NCBI RefSeq assembly: GCF_004365705.1
Contig: NZ_SOBN01000002.1
Location: 434,001 to 498,000, forward strand
DNA: 64,000 bases
From: Streptomyces sp. 846.5
GTDB taxonomy: Bacteria > Actinomycetota > Actinomycetes > Streptomycetales > Streptomycetaceae
Direction: 5' to 3'
The notes under the pieces are model-generated. The model worked only from the letters and a program-made list of their open reading frames with translations. It was not told the DNA's origin and made no database searches. The first letter of the stretch is position 1, and each line of letters starts with the position of its first letter. Position numbers and translations under genes: made by a program. This document shows, piece by piece, positions 1 through 8,302 of the stretch.

Positions 1-178
1 GCTGCCCGTAGTAGCCGAGGACCGCGTCCACACCCTTGAAGTCACCGGACAGTCGGTGGTTCCCGGGAACGTGGTGGGTGCAGTCGGCCGTCAGGATCGT
101 CCTGAGGGTGTCCATATCGCCCCGAGAGAACGCGTCGTACCCCTTGCGCACGAGTGCTGCGTGCGGATGTTCAGCCAT
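1..178 (-). CDS. SnoaL-like / NTF2-fold protein, 3' end outside the window
   Basis: Only the first 59 codons are in the window. They read MAEHPHAALVRKGYDAFSRG, then a DxxTLR...LTADCTHHVPG segment and a GVDAVLGYYG segment, which is the N-terminal helix and first strands typical of SnoaL/nuclear transport factor 2-like small proteins (usually about 130 residues). Members include polyketide cyclases, isomerases and many proteins of unknown role, so no reaction can be assigned. The start is the ATG at 176-178. The gene runs off the left edge. Confidence 0.7.
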   Translation of the reverse strand, partial: MAEHPHAALVRKGYDAFSRGDMDTLRTILTADCTHHVPGNHRLSGDFKGVDAVLGYYGQ

Positions 179-395
179 GGCGTTTCGCCACCTTCCAAAT
201 CGAACAGGTTTGTGGCTGATCCATCCAGCCTGTCACTGCGCGAGCCGCCGGGCCACTCAGCCGGTTCGAGCGCTCGCAGCCACTGCCCCGACCGGCCGCC
301 CCCGGGTGCGGGAGTCCCTGACCACGACGACGATCGACGGTGAGTGCGGTGCGTCACGCACCGGCCGGAGATGGAGAGCGAGAGTGAGAAAAGCC

Positions 396-683
396 ATGAG
401 GATGCTCTTGACGGTCCAGATGGACACCGAGCTGGCGAACAAGGCGATCAAGGACCAGTCGCTGGCGACGATCATGAAGTCGGCACTGGGGGACCTCCAC
501 CCGGAGGCCGCGTACTTCGGCGCGAAGGACGGCCTGCGCACCGGATACATCGTGTTCGACCTGAAGGACCCGTCCGACATTCCCTCCGTGGCCGAGCCGT
601 TCTTCCAGGCGCTCGGAGCCAAGGTGGCCTTCACTCCCGTGATGAGCTTCGAGGACGTCCAGGCCGGCCTCCAGAAGGCCTGA
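396..683 (+). CDS. small conserved actinobacterial protein (95 aa)
   Basis: A 95-residue protein starting MRMLLTVQMDTELANKAI and continuing with a short alpha/beta pattern (EAAYFGAKDGLRTGYIVFDL, then DIPSVAEPFFQALGAKV). It resembles small soluble DUF3303-like or dimeric ferredoxin-fold proteins common in streptomycetes; its function is unknown. A longer in-frame ORF begins at position 36, but its first 120 codons look like out-of-frame coding sequence, so I chose the ATG at 396 (an ATG two codons on is also possible). A perfect hairpin follows the stop codon. Confidence 0.65.
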   Translation: MRMLLTVQMDTELANKAIKDQSLATIMKSALGDLHPEAAYFGAKDGLRTGYIVFDLKDPSDIPSVAEPFFQALGAKVAFTPVMSFEDVQAGLQKA

Positions 684-692
684 GCGCTCCGC

Positions 693-736
693 GGCTGCGG
701 CCTCTCCCTCCGGAGTCGGAAGGAGAGGCCGCAGCC
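693..736. terminator. bidirectional hairpin between convergent genes
   Basis: A perfect 15-bp stem (GGCTGCGGCCTCTCC at 693-707 paired with 722-736) with a 14-nt loop lies between the convergent stop codons at 683 and 755. No T-tract follows, as is common in high-GC actinobacteria. It probably ends transcripts from both sides. Confidence 0.7.
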
Positions 737-754
737 ATGTCCGGAATCGTGGCT

Positions 755-1624
755 CTACGACCGCTGGTCCGGCGGGAACATGGCGGGGTAGGGCTCGGCG
801 AAGTCCGCGGAGCGGCTGACCTCGCGCCACTTCAGGTCGTCCTGCAGCAGCCGCTGGTCGAGCTGGACAGAGCCCTCGGCCGCGGTCACCCCGAGCGGCA
901 GGTGGTCCGGGATGTCGTGCCGCTTGGCCACCGCCACCAGGATCTCCGCGGCCCGGACCGGATCCCCCGCCGCTCCGTCGGTGGACTGGCGGACGCGGGT
1001 GTTCATGGCGCCGACCGTTTCGGCGTAGGCCGGCGGGATGTCGTGGACGGCCATCGAGGAGCCCGCCCAGTCGGTCCGGAACCCGCTCGGCTCGACGACC
1101 AGCACCTTGACCCCGAAGGGCGCGGTCTCGGTGCGCAGCACCCGGCTGAAGCCGTCGATGGCGAACTTGGCCGCCTGGTACGAGGCGATTCCCGGGGAGC
1201 CGCCGACCCGGCCGCCCATCGAGGAGACCTGGATGACCAGCCCTCCCTTCTGTTCGCGCAGGATCGGCACGGCCGCCTTGGTGACGTTGTACACGCCCCA
1301 GAAGTTGGTCTCGAACTGCGCCCGGAAGTCGTCGTCGCTCACGGTCTCGATGGGCGCGACATTGGCGTAGCCGGCGTTGTTGACCAGCACGTCGATGCGG
1401 CCGAAGCGCTCCCGTGCCTCGGCGAGGGCCGAGCGCGCGGCCGCGGGGTCGGTCACGTCGAGTCGGATGGGCTGAACCCGGTCGCCGAATTCCGCGACCA
1501 GGTCGGCCAGCTGCTCGGGGCGCCGGGCCGTCGCGGCGACGAGGTCGCCGGCTTCGAGGGCGGCGCGGACGAGAGCGCGGCCCAGGCCGCGCGATGAGCC
1601 GGTGATGAACCAGATCTGTTGCAT
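755..1624 (-). CDS. short-chain dehydrogenase/reductase (SDR)
   Basis: A 289-residue classical SDR. The nucleotide-binding motif TGSSRGLG is at residues 8-15, NNAG at 82-85, and the catalytic Ser (S134/S135), Tyr149 and Lys153 of the YxxxK motif are all present. The long C-terminal part resembles the 'oxidoreductase with SSRGLG' subgroup that acts on small carbonyl compounds with NAD(P)H; the substrate is unknown. I chose the ATG at 1624 because MQQIWFITGSSRGLG is the usual family N-terminus; an in-frame GTG at 1648 would add eight residues and sits inside an operator. No Shine-Dalgarno sequence is visible. The gene is divergent from a TetR gene and shares two tandem operators with it. Confidence 0.85.
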   Translation of the reverse strand: MQQIWFITGSSRGLGRALVRAALEAGDLVAATARRPEQLADLVAEFGDRVQPIRLDVTDPAAARSALAEARERFGRIDVLVNNAGYANVAPIETVSDDDFRAQFETNFWGVYNVTKAAVPILREQKGGLVIQVSSMGGRVGGSPGIASYQAAKFAIDGFSRVLRTETAPFGVKVLVVEPSGFRTDWAGSSMAVHDIPPAYAETVGAMNTRVRQSTDGAAGDPVRAAEILVAVAKRHDIPDHLPLGVTAAEGSVQLDQRLLQDDLKWREVSRSADFAEPYPAMFPPDQRS

Positions 1625-1629
1625 GCATT

Positions 1630-1672
1630 TAGCAAAACACTGTTGCACTAATAGCGCAACCCCGTTGCGCTA
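1630..1672. promoter_or_regulatory. two tandem 21-bp TetR operators
   Basis: Two 9-3-9 inverted repeats lie one base apart. The right copy, TAGCGCAAC-CCC-GTTGCGCTA (1652-1672), is perfect. The left copy, TAGCAAAAC-ACT-GTTGCACTA (1630-1650), matches the same half-site with mismatches. They fill the divergent SDR/TetR promoter region and end about 10 bp before the TetR start. By analogy with TetR-SDR pairs, the TetR protein probably represses both genes, with dimers spaced 22 bp centre to centre. Confidence 0.75.
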
Positions 1673-1682
1673 CCATCGGGCC

Positions 1683-2339
1683 ATGGACCAGTTTCAGCGC
1701 GCACGCTCACCCGAGGCCAAGCGGCAGCGCGAGGCCGCCATCCTCGACGCGGCCCGGGCGCTGGGGGCCGAGCAGGGCATCAGGCAGGTCACCCTGACGG
1801 ACATCGCCGCCAGGACGGGGATGCACAAGTCGGCGCTGCTGCGGTACTTCGAGACGCGCGAGCAGATCTTCCTGCGGCTGACGGCCGAAGGCTGGCAGGA
1901 GTGGTCCATCGCCCTGGCCGCCAGGCTCCGGGAGATCGCCGAGCCCGATCCGGCGGCTGTGGCTCAGGCCTTCGCGGCCTCGCTCGCGCAGCGCGGAATG
2001 TTCTGCGACCTGCTCGCCCAGGCGCCGCTCAACCTGGAGCGCAACGTCTCGGTCGACGCGGTGCGCGACTTCAAACTGGCCACGCTCGCCGCCCGCCAGT
2101 CCATCTTCGCGGCGCTCGACGAGCGGCTCCCCGCCCTGGACTGCGGCGACGGCCTCGACCTGATCGCCACCGCGGTCTCCCTCGCCGGTGCGTTCTGGCA
2201 GATAGCGACGCCAGGCCCGGAGATCGCCGCGCTCTACCGCAGCGACCCCCGGCTGGCCCACGCCGTCGTCGAGGTCGAACCCCGCCTCGCCCGCATCCTC
2301 ACCGCGACGCTCAGGGGCATGCTGCTGGCGCCGGCGTAA
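1683..2339 (+). CDS. TetR-family transcriptional regulator
   Basis: A 218-residue TetR protein. The N-terminal helix-turn-helix spans about residues 17-63 (AILDAARALGAEQGIRQVTL, then DIAARTGMHKSALLRYFETR). The C-terminal ligand domain ends in a helix with RLARILTATLRGML. The start is the ATG at 1683, ten bases downstream of two tandem palindromes. Its divergent partner is an SDR oxidoreductase, so the likely role is ligand-released repression of that enzyme and of itself. The ligand is unknown. Confidence 0.85.
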   Translation: MDQFQRARSPEAKRQREAAILDAARALGAEQGIRQVTLTDIAARTGMHKSALLRYFETREQIFLRLTAEGWQEWSIALAARLREIAEPDPAAVAQAFAASLAQRGMFCDLLAQAPLNLERNVSVDAVRDFKLATLAARQSIFAALDERLPALDCGDGLDLIATAVSLAGAFWQIATPGPEIAALYRSDPRLAHAVVEVEPRLARILTATLRGMLLAPA

Positions 2340-2344
2340 CCCGG

Positions 2345-2953
2345 TCAGGGATCGCCGGAGCGGTCCCGGGCACCGCGCAGGGTGACAGCCGCGACCCCGC
2401 AGACGAACACCAGTCCGGCGCACAGGGCACCGCCCAGGTCGTGCGGCGGGCGGGCGGGCCAGAGCCACGGGGTGGTCTGCGCGGGTGGATGCCACTGCGT
2501 GTAGAGCGCGTACACCGCTGCGACCAGATATCCCGTCGGCCCGGTCCAGGACAGGCCGCCGTCGAGAGCCGCGGCGCACAGCAGGCCGATGCCGGTGATC
2601 CCGGCGACGTTGCGCAGCACGTCGAGCGTGCCGCCGGCGAGGTGCCCGCCGGTTCCGGCCGCGGCCAGCAGGGCGATCGCCGTCACGGTCAGCGCGACCG
2701 TGACGGCCATCCGCAGGTACGGGAGCCACCGGCCGGCCACGCGTTCCGGCTCGCCGAGCGGGCTCGGCGCGGTGGCCGCGATGCTCACCGCGGCGGCGGC
2801 CTCGAAGATCAGCGGCAGTTGCAGCGCGCCGTACGCGTCCCAGTGCCCGAGGAGTGTGAGCCGCAGCCCGACGGCGCAGGCCGCGATCGCCAGCAGGGCC
2901 ATCGGGACTCTGCGGCCCACGGCGTACAGCCGCACCAGCCGGACGCCGGTCAC
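2345..2953 (-). CDS. integral membrane protein of the ABC exporter operon
   Basis: A 202-residue hydrophobic protein starting at GTG 2953 (VTGVRLVRLYAVGRRVPMAL), a start that overlaps the TGA of the upstream permease by four bases (GTGA), so translation is probably coupled. It has about five or six membrane segments (for example MALLAIAACAVGLRLTLL and VALTVTAIALLAAAG) and ends in a basic tail. No named domain is recognised. Given the gene order ATPase-permease-this gene, it is probably an auxiliary membrane subunit of an ABC-2 type exporter. An upstream GTG would lengthen it by 47 residues, but that part is out-of-frame shadow sequence. Confidence 0.7.
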   Translation of the reverse strand: MTGVRLVRLYAVGRRVPMALLAIAACAVGLRLTLLGHWDAYGALQLPLIFEAAAAVSIAATAPSPLGEPERVAGRWLPYLRMAVTVALTVTAIALLAAAGTGGHLAGGTLDVLRNVAGITGIGLLCAAALDGGLSWTGPTGYLVAAVYALYTQWHPPAQTTPWLWPARPPHDLGGALCAGLVFVCGVAAVTLRGARDRSGDP

Positions 2954-4500
2954 GGGATCTGCGCCAGGGTGATCCGGCCCGCGCGCAGCGCCGCCAGGTG
3001 CTGCACCAGCCAGGCGTGCCGCGCGGGGGCCGGCAGCGCGGCGAAGCGTTCGGCCGCCGCGTAGGCCGCAGTCCCCGGCGTCAGGTCCGGCCACGGGTTC
3101 GGGTCCGGTTGGCCCGGTCCTGTGGACGGCGCCTGGGCCGCGGGGCCCGCTTGCCGTGCCGCCACCAGCAGCAGCGCCTTGGCCACCGCATCCTGTGCCT
3201 GGGATTCGCCGGGCTGGTAGTCGACGAGACGGGCGACCAGGTTCGGGCCGTACGACTCAGCCACCTGACCCTCTATCCGGCCTGCCAACTGTTCGACCGT
3301 CATGGAGGGACCCGGCTGCTGATCGGGAAGCACCAGGGGGACCACTCCCGGAGTGCCATTGACTCCCGGTGCGCCCGGCCGGATGCTGATGCCGTTGGCG
3401 GTGTCCTGCCGGTAGCTGACGGCCACTTGGAGGATTCGGGACGGCGCGCCCGGCAGGCCGGCCAGTTGGTCGAGCAGGGGGGCCAGGGCGTTCGTCGCGA
3501 GGGGCAGGTCGGCGGCGTAGGCGGGATTGAGGCAGATCGGGATCGCCGTGTCGCTGCATACCGGCGTGAACCGGAGCGGCTGATCGTCGGCGGCGTTGTG
3601 CAGCGCCGGGATGTCGATCATGCCCTGCCCGTCCATGGTGCCGGTCCCGGCCAGCACGACCGCGGTCCCGGCCGCCAGCAGACCGGCCCCGGTGAGGCCG
3701 GCCGCGGCCACCCGCACCGACCGGCGCGCCCAGCCTGCGGGCAGCGCGAGTCCACCGAGCAGCGCGGCGGTGACCCCGACGAGGAACATCACCTGAGCGA
3801 TGGGCAGGTCGGGAACGAACGGGTAGAAGGTCGCCCCGCCCGCCTGCGGGCCCAGGTCCCAGGGCCCCGTGACGACGGGAGAGATCTGCCAGGCGGACTG
3901 GCTGCCGTGGATCGGCTGGGTGCTGAGCGCGAGGAGGAAGAACGAGGCGATGGCCGCCGGCGGCGCGGTGAAGCGGCTGGCCAGGAAGGTGCCGATGGCG
4001 AAGCCGAGGGCCGAGAACGCGGGCAGGCTCGCGGCGCCGACCACGGCCGGCCACCACAGCGGGCCGCCCCAGCTCGCCTGATGCTCCGTCACCCCGTACA
4101 GCACGGCCACGCAGCCCAGGTAGGCCGCCATGGCCCAGATCGTGGTGGCGGCCCAGGGGGCGAGCAGCCGCGCCCAGCGCGGCCGGGCGGTGGTCGTCAC
4201 CTGCTCGGCGACCCGGCGCCGGGCCTCCCGCGACCCCATCCAGGCCGCGGCTCCGGTCACCGGTACGGCGAAGTCGAGCACCGCGCCGCTCTGCAGTCCG
4301 GCCGCGCGCAGGCTCCACAGCGGCAGCATGGCCATGTCCTTGCGGTACGTGGTGAGCCAGAACAGCCCGATCGCCACCGGCAGCAGCCACGCCATCGCGT
4401 TGTGGCGCAGTTCCAACCGCAGCAGCCGCAGCACCGCCGGCCCCCGGGCCCCGGCGGGCCGAAGCCGGGCAGCTGCGGGGGCCGTCGTCGCCGCGCTCAT
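2950..4500 (-). CDS. ABC-2 type transporter permease
   Basis: A 516-residue membrane protein. Residues about 35-260 carry six hydrophobic segments (for example AMAWLLPVAIGLFWLTTY and LPAFSALGFAIGTFLASRF), followed by a last segment near 265-290 and a long extracytoplasmic C-terminal region (about 290-516). That tail has no recognisable enzymatic motif. It starts with ATG 4500, overlapping the TGA of the ATPase gene (ATGA), and overlaps the next gene by four bases. This is the classic arrangement of an ABC-2 exporter controlled by a neighbouring two-component system; the substrate is unknown. Confidence 0.8.
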   Translation of the reverse strand: MSAATTAPAAARLRPAGARGPAVLRLLRLELRHNAMAWLLPVAIGLFWLTTYRKDMAMLPLWSLRAAGLQSGAVLDFAVPVTGAAAWMGSREARRRVAEQVTTTARPRWARLLAPWAATTIWAMAAYLGCVAVLYGVTEHQASWGGPLWWPAVVGAASLPAFSALGFAIGTFLASRFTAPPAAIASFFLLALSTQPIHGSQSAWQISPVVTGPWDLGPQAGGATFYPFVPDLPIAQVMFLVGVTAALLGGLALPAGWARRSVRVAAAGLTGAGLLAAGTAVVLAGTGTMDGQGMIDIPALHNAADDQPLRFTPVCSDTAIPICLNPAYAADLPLATNALAPLLDQLAGLPGAPSRILQVAVSYRQDTANGISIRPGAPGVNGTPGVVPLVLPDQQPGPSMTVEQLAGRIEGQVAESYGPNLVARLVDYQPGESQAQDAVAKALLLVAARQAGPAAQAPSTGPGQPDPNPWPDLTPGTAAYAAAERFAALPAPARHAWLVQHLAALRAGRITLAQIP

Positions 4501-5240
4501 GACCGCGCCTGCGTGAGGACGGCGCTGTACCCGCGCTCGATCGGGGTGTCCCCGGCGTCCTGTCCCTCGCCGCGGGCCGCGAGGCCGTCCGGCGTGCCGT
4601 GGAAGACGATCCTGCCCCCGTCCATCAACGCGACCCGGGCGCAGGCGGTCGCGACGTCCTCGACCAGATGGGTGCTCACCACCACGGTCGCGCGCTGCCC
4701 CAGGTCCCGCAGCAGCGCACGGAACGTCACGCGTTGCTGCGGGTCGAGGCCCGCGGTCGGCTCGTCGAACAGCAGCAGCTCCGGCTCGTTGACGATGGCC
4801 TGCGCGATGCCGACCCGGCGCAGCATGCCGCCGGACAGGGTGCGCAGCCGGGCCTTCCTGCGGTCGCCGAGTTCGACCCTGTCGATCGCGGTCGCGACGG
4901 CGACACGGATCCGGGCCGGCGGCACCTCCTTGAGCAGCGCGAAGTACTCGACGTACTCGGCCACGGTGAACCCCGGGTAGTAGCCGGGGTTCTGCGGCAG
5001 GTAGCCGAGTCTGCGCCTGATCTCGCGACGCGGGCCGTAGCGGCCCGGATCACGGCCGAGCAGCCGCAGGTCGCCCGAGGACGGCGACATCGCCGTCGCC
5101 GTCATCCGCAGCAGCGAGGTCTTGCCCGCGCCGTTCGGCCCCAACAGCCCGAACACCCCCGGCCCCACCTGCAGATCCACCCCGGCCACCGCCGCGACCG
5201 CGCCGAAGCGCCGGGTCAGGCCGGTCATCTCGATGTTCAT
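4497..5240 (-). CDS. ABC transporter ATP-binding protein
   Basis: A 247-residue ABC ATPase with Walker A GPNGAGKT near residues 34-41, a Q-loop in LGYLPQNPGYYPGFTV, the signature LSGGM, Walker B LLLFDEPTAGLDP and the H-switch in VVSTHLVEDV. It powers the exporter made by the two overlapping downstream membrane genes. The ATG at 5240 is followed by MNIEMTGLTRRFGAVAAV. Divergent from it, 209 bp away, is a sensor kinase/response regulator pair with a perfect palindrome between, so the operon is probably induced by that system. Confidence 0.9.
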   Translation of the reverse strand: MNIEMTGLTRRFGAVAAVAGVDLQVGPGVFGLLGPNGAGKTSLLRMTATAMSPSSGDLRLLGRDPGRYGPRREIRRRLGYLPQNPGYYPGFTVAEYVEYFALLKEVPPARIRVAVATAIDRVELGDRRKARLRTLSGGMLRRVGIAQAIVNEPELLLFDEPTAGLDPQQRVTFRALLRDLGQRATVVVSTHLVEDVATACARVALMDGGRIVFHGTPDGLAARGEGQDAGDTPIERGYSAVLTQARS

Positions 5241-5384
5241 CGCACTCCTCCCCTACCGGATCCGGTTCCCTGCTGGACCGGTGATGGGCTCAAGGCTGCC
5301 CGCCGGGCCGTGCCGGGTCGTCACACCGGGGAGCGCGATACGCGGTGCTACCAGGGTGGGCGGTCCGCCCCGGGAACGGCCGAA

Positions 5385-5402
5385 GTCATACCCGGGTATG
5401 AC
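5385..5402. promoter_or_regulatory. perfect 18-bp palindrome, probable response-regulator operator
   Basis: GTCATACCCGGGTATGAC is a perfect palindrome in the divergent region between the ABC exporter and the histidine kinase gene. Its centre is about 56 bp upstream of the kinase GTG at 5450. That start has TACGCT (5438-5443) seven bases upstream, so the kinase mRNA may be leaderless and the palindrome would sit at an activator position. The NarL/LuxR-type regulator at 6703 is the natural candidate to bind it. Confidence 0.65.
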
Positions 5403-5449
5403 CGTTCAGGAGTGATGGCCGGGCGGCCCCGGCCGCCTACGCTGTGACC

Positions 5450-6706
5450 GTGAAACGGCTGACAGCGATCGCGTCGGCGGCCCGGCACGCCCTCGTCCAG
5501 GTGCTGACCGGACCCGATCCGGCCCCGGCATGGCGCCGGCCCTCGCAGCAGCAGCGCCGGGCGGAGTACGCCGCGCTGGGCGCGGCGACGCTGGCGCTGT
5601 GCCTCGTCAATGCGACCCAGGTGAACCAGGCGGCCGCCGACGGCGCCCAGTCGCCGCCCGGCGCCTGGCAGGTGCTGCTCGCCATCGCGGCGGTGCTGCC
5701 GCTGCCGCTCGCGGTGACGTACCCGATGGCGGCCTGGCGGGTCGGATGGCTGGTCCTGCTGCTGTCGCCGCTGCTGCCCGCCGCCTGGTGGGGCGGCTGG
5801 CCGTGGGGGCCGCCGCAGGTGCTCGTGATGCTCGGGGTCTTCTGCCTGGCGGCGGTCCGGCAGCGGCGGGCGGCCGTGGGGTGGATGTGGTCGCTCACGC
5901 TCATCCCCTGGGTCGGGTGGCTGGTGAAGGACATTCCGAATCTTCACGGCCCGGCTGCCGCAACGGCGATCTTCACCGCCGTGGCGATCGCGGTGGACAG
6001 CGTCGGCTCCCGACTGCGCACCCAGCGCGCGCTGGCCGCGCAGACCGTCCGCACCGACACCGAACAGGCGCGGCGCGCGGTGCTCGAAGAGCGCACCCGG
6101 ATCGCCAGGGAGCTGCACGATGTGGTCGCCCATCACCTGTCGCTGATCGCCGTCCAGGCCGAGACCGCGCCCTATCGACTGGGCGAGCTGCCGGAATCAG
6201 TCCGCGCCGAGTTCAGCTCGATGAGCGAGGTGGCCCGCGAGGCGCTGACGGAGATGCGCCGGCTGCTCGGCGTGCTGCGCCAGGACCAGCCGGCCGGGCT
6301 CGCGCCGCAGCCGCAGCTGGCCGAACTGCCCACGCTCATCGACGCCGCCCGGCGCGCGGGCGTGGAGGTCGAACTGTCGGTGCCCGCCGAATTCGGCAAG
6401 GTGCCCGCCGGCATCGGGGTGTGCGCCTACCGGATCGTGCAGGAGTCGCTGTCCAACGCGAGCCGGCACGCCCCGGGCGCAGCGGTCACGGTGTCGGTGG
6501 ATCACGACGCACGCGCCGTCCAGCTCCGGGTCGCCAACGGCCCGGGCAGTGCCGCCGCCCGAGCGGGACGAGAGCGCGGATGCGGCCATGGCCTGAGCGG
6601 AATGCACGAGCGGGTAGCGCTGCTCGGCGGGTCGCTGTCGGCCGGACCGACAGCGGCCGGCGGCTTCCTGGTGTCCGCAGTGCTCCCACTGGGCGAGACC
6701 CCATGA
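5450..6706 (+). CDS. NarL/DesK-type sensor histidine kinase
   Basis: A 418-residue membrane sensor kinase. Four or five hydrophobic segments occupy about residues 35-190 with no large extracytoplasmic domain, so it probably senses membrane or exporter state. The HisKA_3 dimerisation motif RTRIARELHDVVAHHLSLI (about 208-226) contains the phospho-His. A shortened HATPase_c domain (YRIVQESLSNASRHA, then GHGLSGMHERVALLGG) ends the protein. GTG 5450 is chosen because a TACGCT -10-like hexamer lies seven bases before it; GTG 5444 is also possible. Its stop overlaps the regulator start (ATGA), so the pair is co-translated. Confidence 0.85.
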   Translation: MKRLTAIASAARHALVQVLTGPDPAPAWRRPSQQQRRAEYAALGAATLALCLVNATQVNQAAADGAQSPPGAWQVLLAIAAVLPLPLAVTYPMAAWRVGWLVLLLSPLLPAAWWGGWPWGPPQVLVMLGVFCLAAVRQRRAAVGWMWSLTLIPWVGWLVKDIPNLHGPAAATAIFTAVAIAVDSVGSRLRTQRALAAQTVRTDTEQARRAVLEERTRIARELHDVVAHHLSLIAVQAETAPYRLGELPESVRAEFSSMSEVAREALTEMRRLLGVLRQDQPAGLAPQPQLAELPTLIDAARRAGVEVELSVPAEFGKVPAGIGVCAYRIVQESLSNASRHAPGAAVTVSVDHDARAVQLRVANGPGSAAARAGRERGCGHGLSGMHERVALLGGSLSAGPTAAGGFLVSAVLPLGETP

Positions 6707-7392
6707 GCGCCGCCGGCCCCGGCAGCACGCGCTGCCTGGTCGCGGACGACCAGGCCATGGTGCGCGAGGGCTTCGCCGCGGTGCTCGCCGCCCAGCCGGA
6801 CCTGCAGGTCGTGGGCCAGGCCGCCGACGGCGCCGAGGCGGTGTCCCAGGCGCGCCTGCTGTCGCCCGACGTCGTGCTCATGGACGTGCGGATGCCGGTC
6901 ATGGACGGACTCCAGGCCGCCAGGGAGATCCTGTACGGCGCGACGGAGCAGGATCGGCCGCGGGTGCTGATGCTCACCACCTTCGACCTGGACGACTATG
7001 TGTACGAGGCGCTGCGGGCCGGGGCCAGCGGCTTCCTGCTCAAGGACGCCACCGCCGCCGAACTGGTGCAGGCGGTCCGGGTGGTAGCCGGCGGTGAGGC
7101 GCTGCTCGCCCCGTCGGTGACCCGGCGTCTGATCGCCGACTTCGCCCGGCTGCCACGCCCGGACCAGCCCCCCGCGCCCGCGCTCGGCGTACTCACCCGG
7201 CGCGAGACCGAGGTGCTGCGACTGATCGCCCGCGGCCTGTCCAACACCGAGATCAGCAGTGCGCTGGTCATCGCCGAGCAGACCACCAAGACGTACGTCG
7301 GCCGGATCCTGGCCAAGCTCGACCTGCGGGACCGGGCCCAGGCCGTCGTGGCCGCGTACGAAACCGGCCTCGTCACACCGGGCTCCCCGTAG
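6703..7392 (+). CDS. NarL/LuxR-family response regulator
   Basis: A 229-residue response regulator. The receiver domain (about 7-130) has the acidic pair in CLVADDQAMVREGF, the phospho-acceptor Asp in DVVLMDVRMPVMDG, the Thr in MLTTFDLDDYVYEAL and the Lys in GFLLKDA. The LuxR-type HTH follows at about 160-220 (LTRRETEVLRLIARGLSNTE). It overlaps the kinase gene by four bases. It should receive phosphate from that kinase and regulate the divergent ABC exporter and its own operon, probably through the palindrome at 5385-5402. Confidence 0.9.
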   Translation: MSAAGPGSTRCLVADDQAMVREGFAAVLAAQPDLQVVGQAADGAEAVSQARLLSPDVVLMDVRMPVMDGLQAAREILYGATEQDRPRVLMLTTFDLDDYVYEALRAGASGFLLKDATAAELVQAVRVVAGGEALLAPSVTRRLIADFARLPRPDQPPAPALGVLTRRETEVLRLIARGLSNTEISSALVIAEQTTKTYVGRILAKLDLRDRAQAVVAAYETGLVTPGSP

Positions 7393-7393
7393 C

Positions 7394-8248
7394 TCACCGG
7401 TGGCTGCGGTGCGCCGTCGCCGGACCGAGCAGGGCGAGCAGGTCGAGTGCGTCCAGGCCGGACGAGCCGGGCGGCGGGGTGAAGACGAACAGGCGCTGGT
7501 CCTCGGCCGGGGTCAGCAGGACCTCGGAGTCGAAGACGATCGCGCCGATCTCCGGGTGCAGTACCCGCATCCGGCCGCGGCGCCGCACGCCGACCTCGTG
7601 CGCATCCCAGAGCCGGCAGAACTCCGCGCTCGCTCCGCGCAACCGTCTGAGCAGGGCGGCCGACACCTCGTCGGTACCCCGGCGGGCGACGGCCGCGCGC
7701 AGATCGGCGACAGCCTCGCGGCTGTGCTGGTCGTGCTCCTCGGGCGGGTACGCCTCGCGGACGGCCGGGTCGGTGAACCAGCGCCACACGACGTTGCGGT
7801 CCGGCCCCTCGACCGTGCACACGCAGCCGAACAGCGCCTCGGCCAGCGCGTTCATCGCCAATAGGTCGCCGAGGTCCCCGACCAGCTGGGCAGGGGTCTC
7901 CCGCAGGTGGTCCAGCAGGTACAACATGCTCGGCCGCACATGCGTCCCGGCCAGCCGTCCCACCGGCGGCGGGTAGCCCGCCAGCAGGTACAGGTGGTCC
8001 CGCTCGTCCTCGGTCAGCCGCAGCGCCCGGGCCAGGGCGGCCAGGATCTGCGTCGACGGCTGCGGGCTGCGCGCCTGTTCGAGCCGCATCACGTAGTCCG
8101 CCGACATCCCGGCGAGCAGCGCGACCTCCTCCCGCCGCAGCCCCGGCGTCCGCCGGTACCGCCCCTGCGGCAGGTCGGCCTCGCGGGGCTGAAGCCGGTG
8201 GCGCGACTTGCGCAGGAAGTCGGCGAGCTGACGGCGGTCCATGTCCAT
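7394..8248 (-). CDS. XRE-family regulator with MmyB-like ligand domain
   Basis: A 284-residue regulator. The XRE-type HTH (about residues 5-85) contains YRRTPGLRREEVALLAGMSA and YVMRLEQARSPQPST. The remainder matches the MmyB-like ligand-binding domain, with the characteristic LLDHLRETPAQLVGDLGDLL and VVWRWFTDPAVREAYPPEE. Structural studies of this family suggest a fatty-acid-like ligand and a PAS-like fold. ATG 8248 follows a GGGACGC sequence; the ORF can extend to 8260. It is divergent from an esterase, which it probably controls. The 3' end meets the convergent response regulator one base apart. Confidence 0.85.
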   Translation of the reverse strand: MDMDRRQLADFLRKSRHRLQPREADLPQGRYRRTPGLRREEVALLAGMSADYVMRLEQARSPQPSTQILAALARALRLTEDERDHLYLLAGYPPPVGRLAGTHVRPSMLYLLDHLRETPAQLVGDLGDLLAMNALAEALFGCVCTVEGPDRNVVWRWFTDPAVREAYPPEEHDQHSREAVADLRAAVARRGTDEVSAALLRRLRGASAEFCRLWDAHEVGVRRRGRMRVLHPEIGAIVFDSEVLLTPAEDQRLFVFTPPPGSSGLDALDLLALLGPATAHRSHR

Positions 8249-8302
8249 GCGTCCCATCATGCGACGTCAGTCGGCCGTTTCGGGGGCTTCCGGGCGGCTC
8301 GG

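Noticed and set aside
2954-3094. N-terminal extension of the third exporter-operon gene
   Set aside because: The 47 extra codons lie antisense-like over the permease 3' end, and GTG 2953 gives a perfect GTGA coupling.
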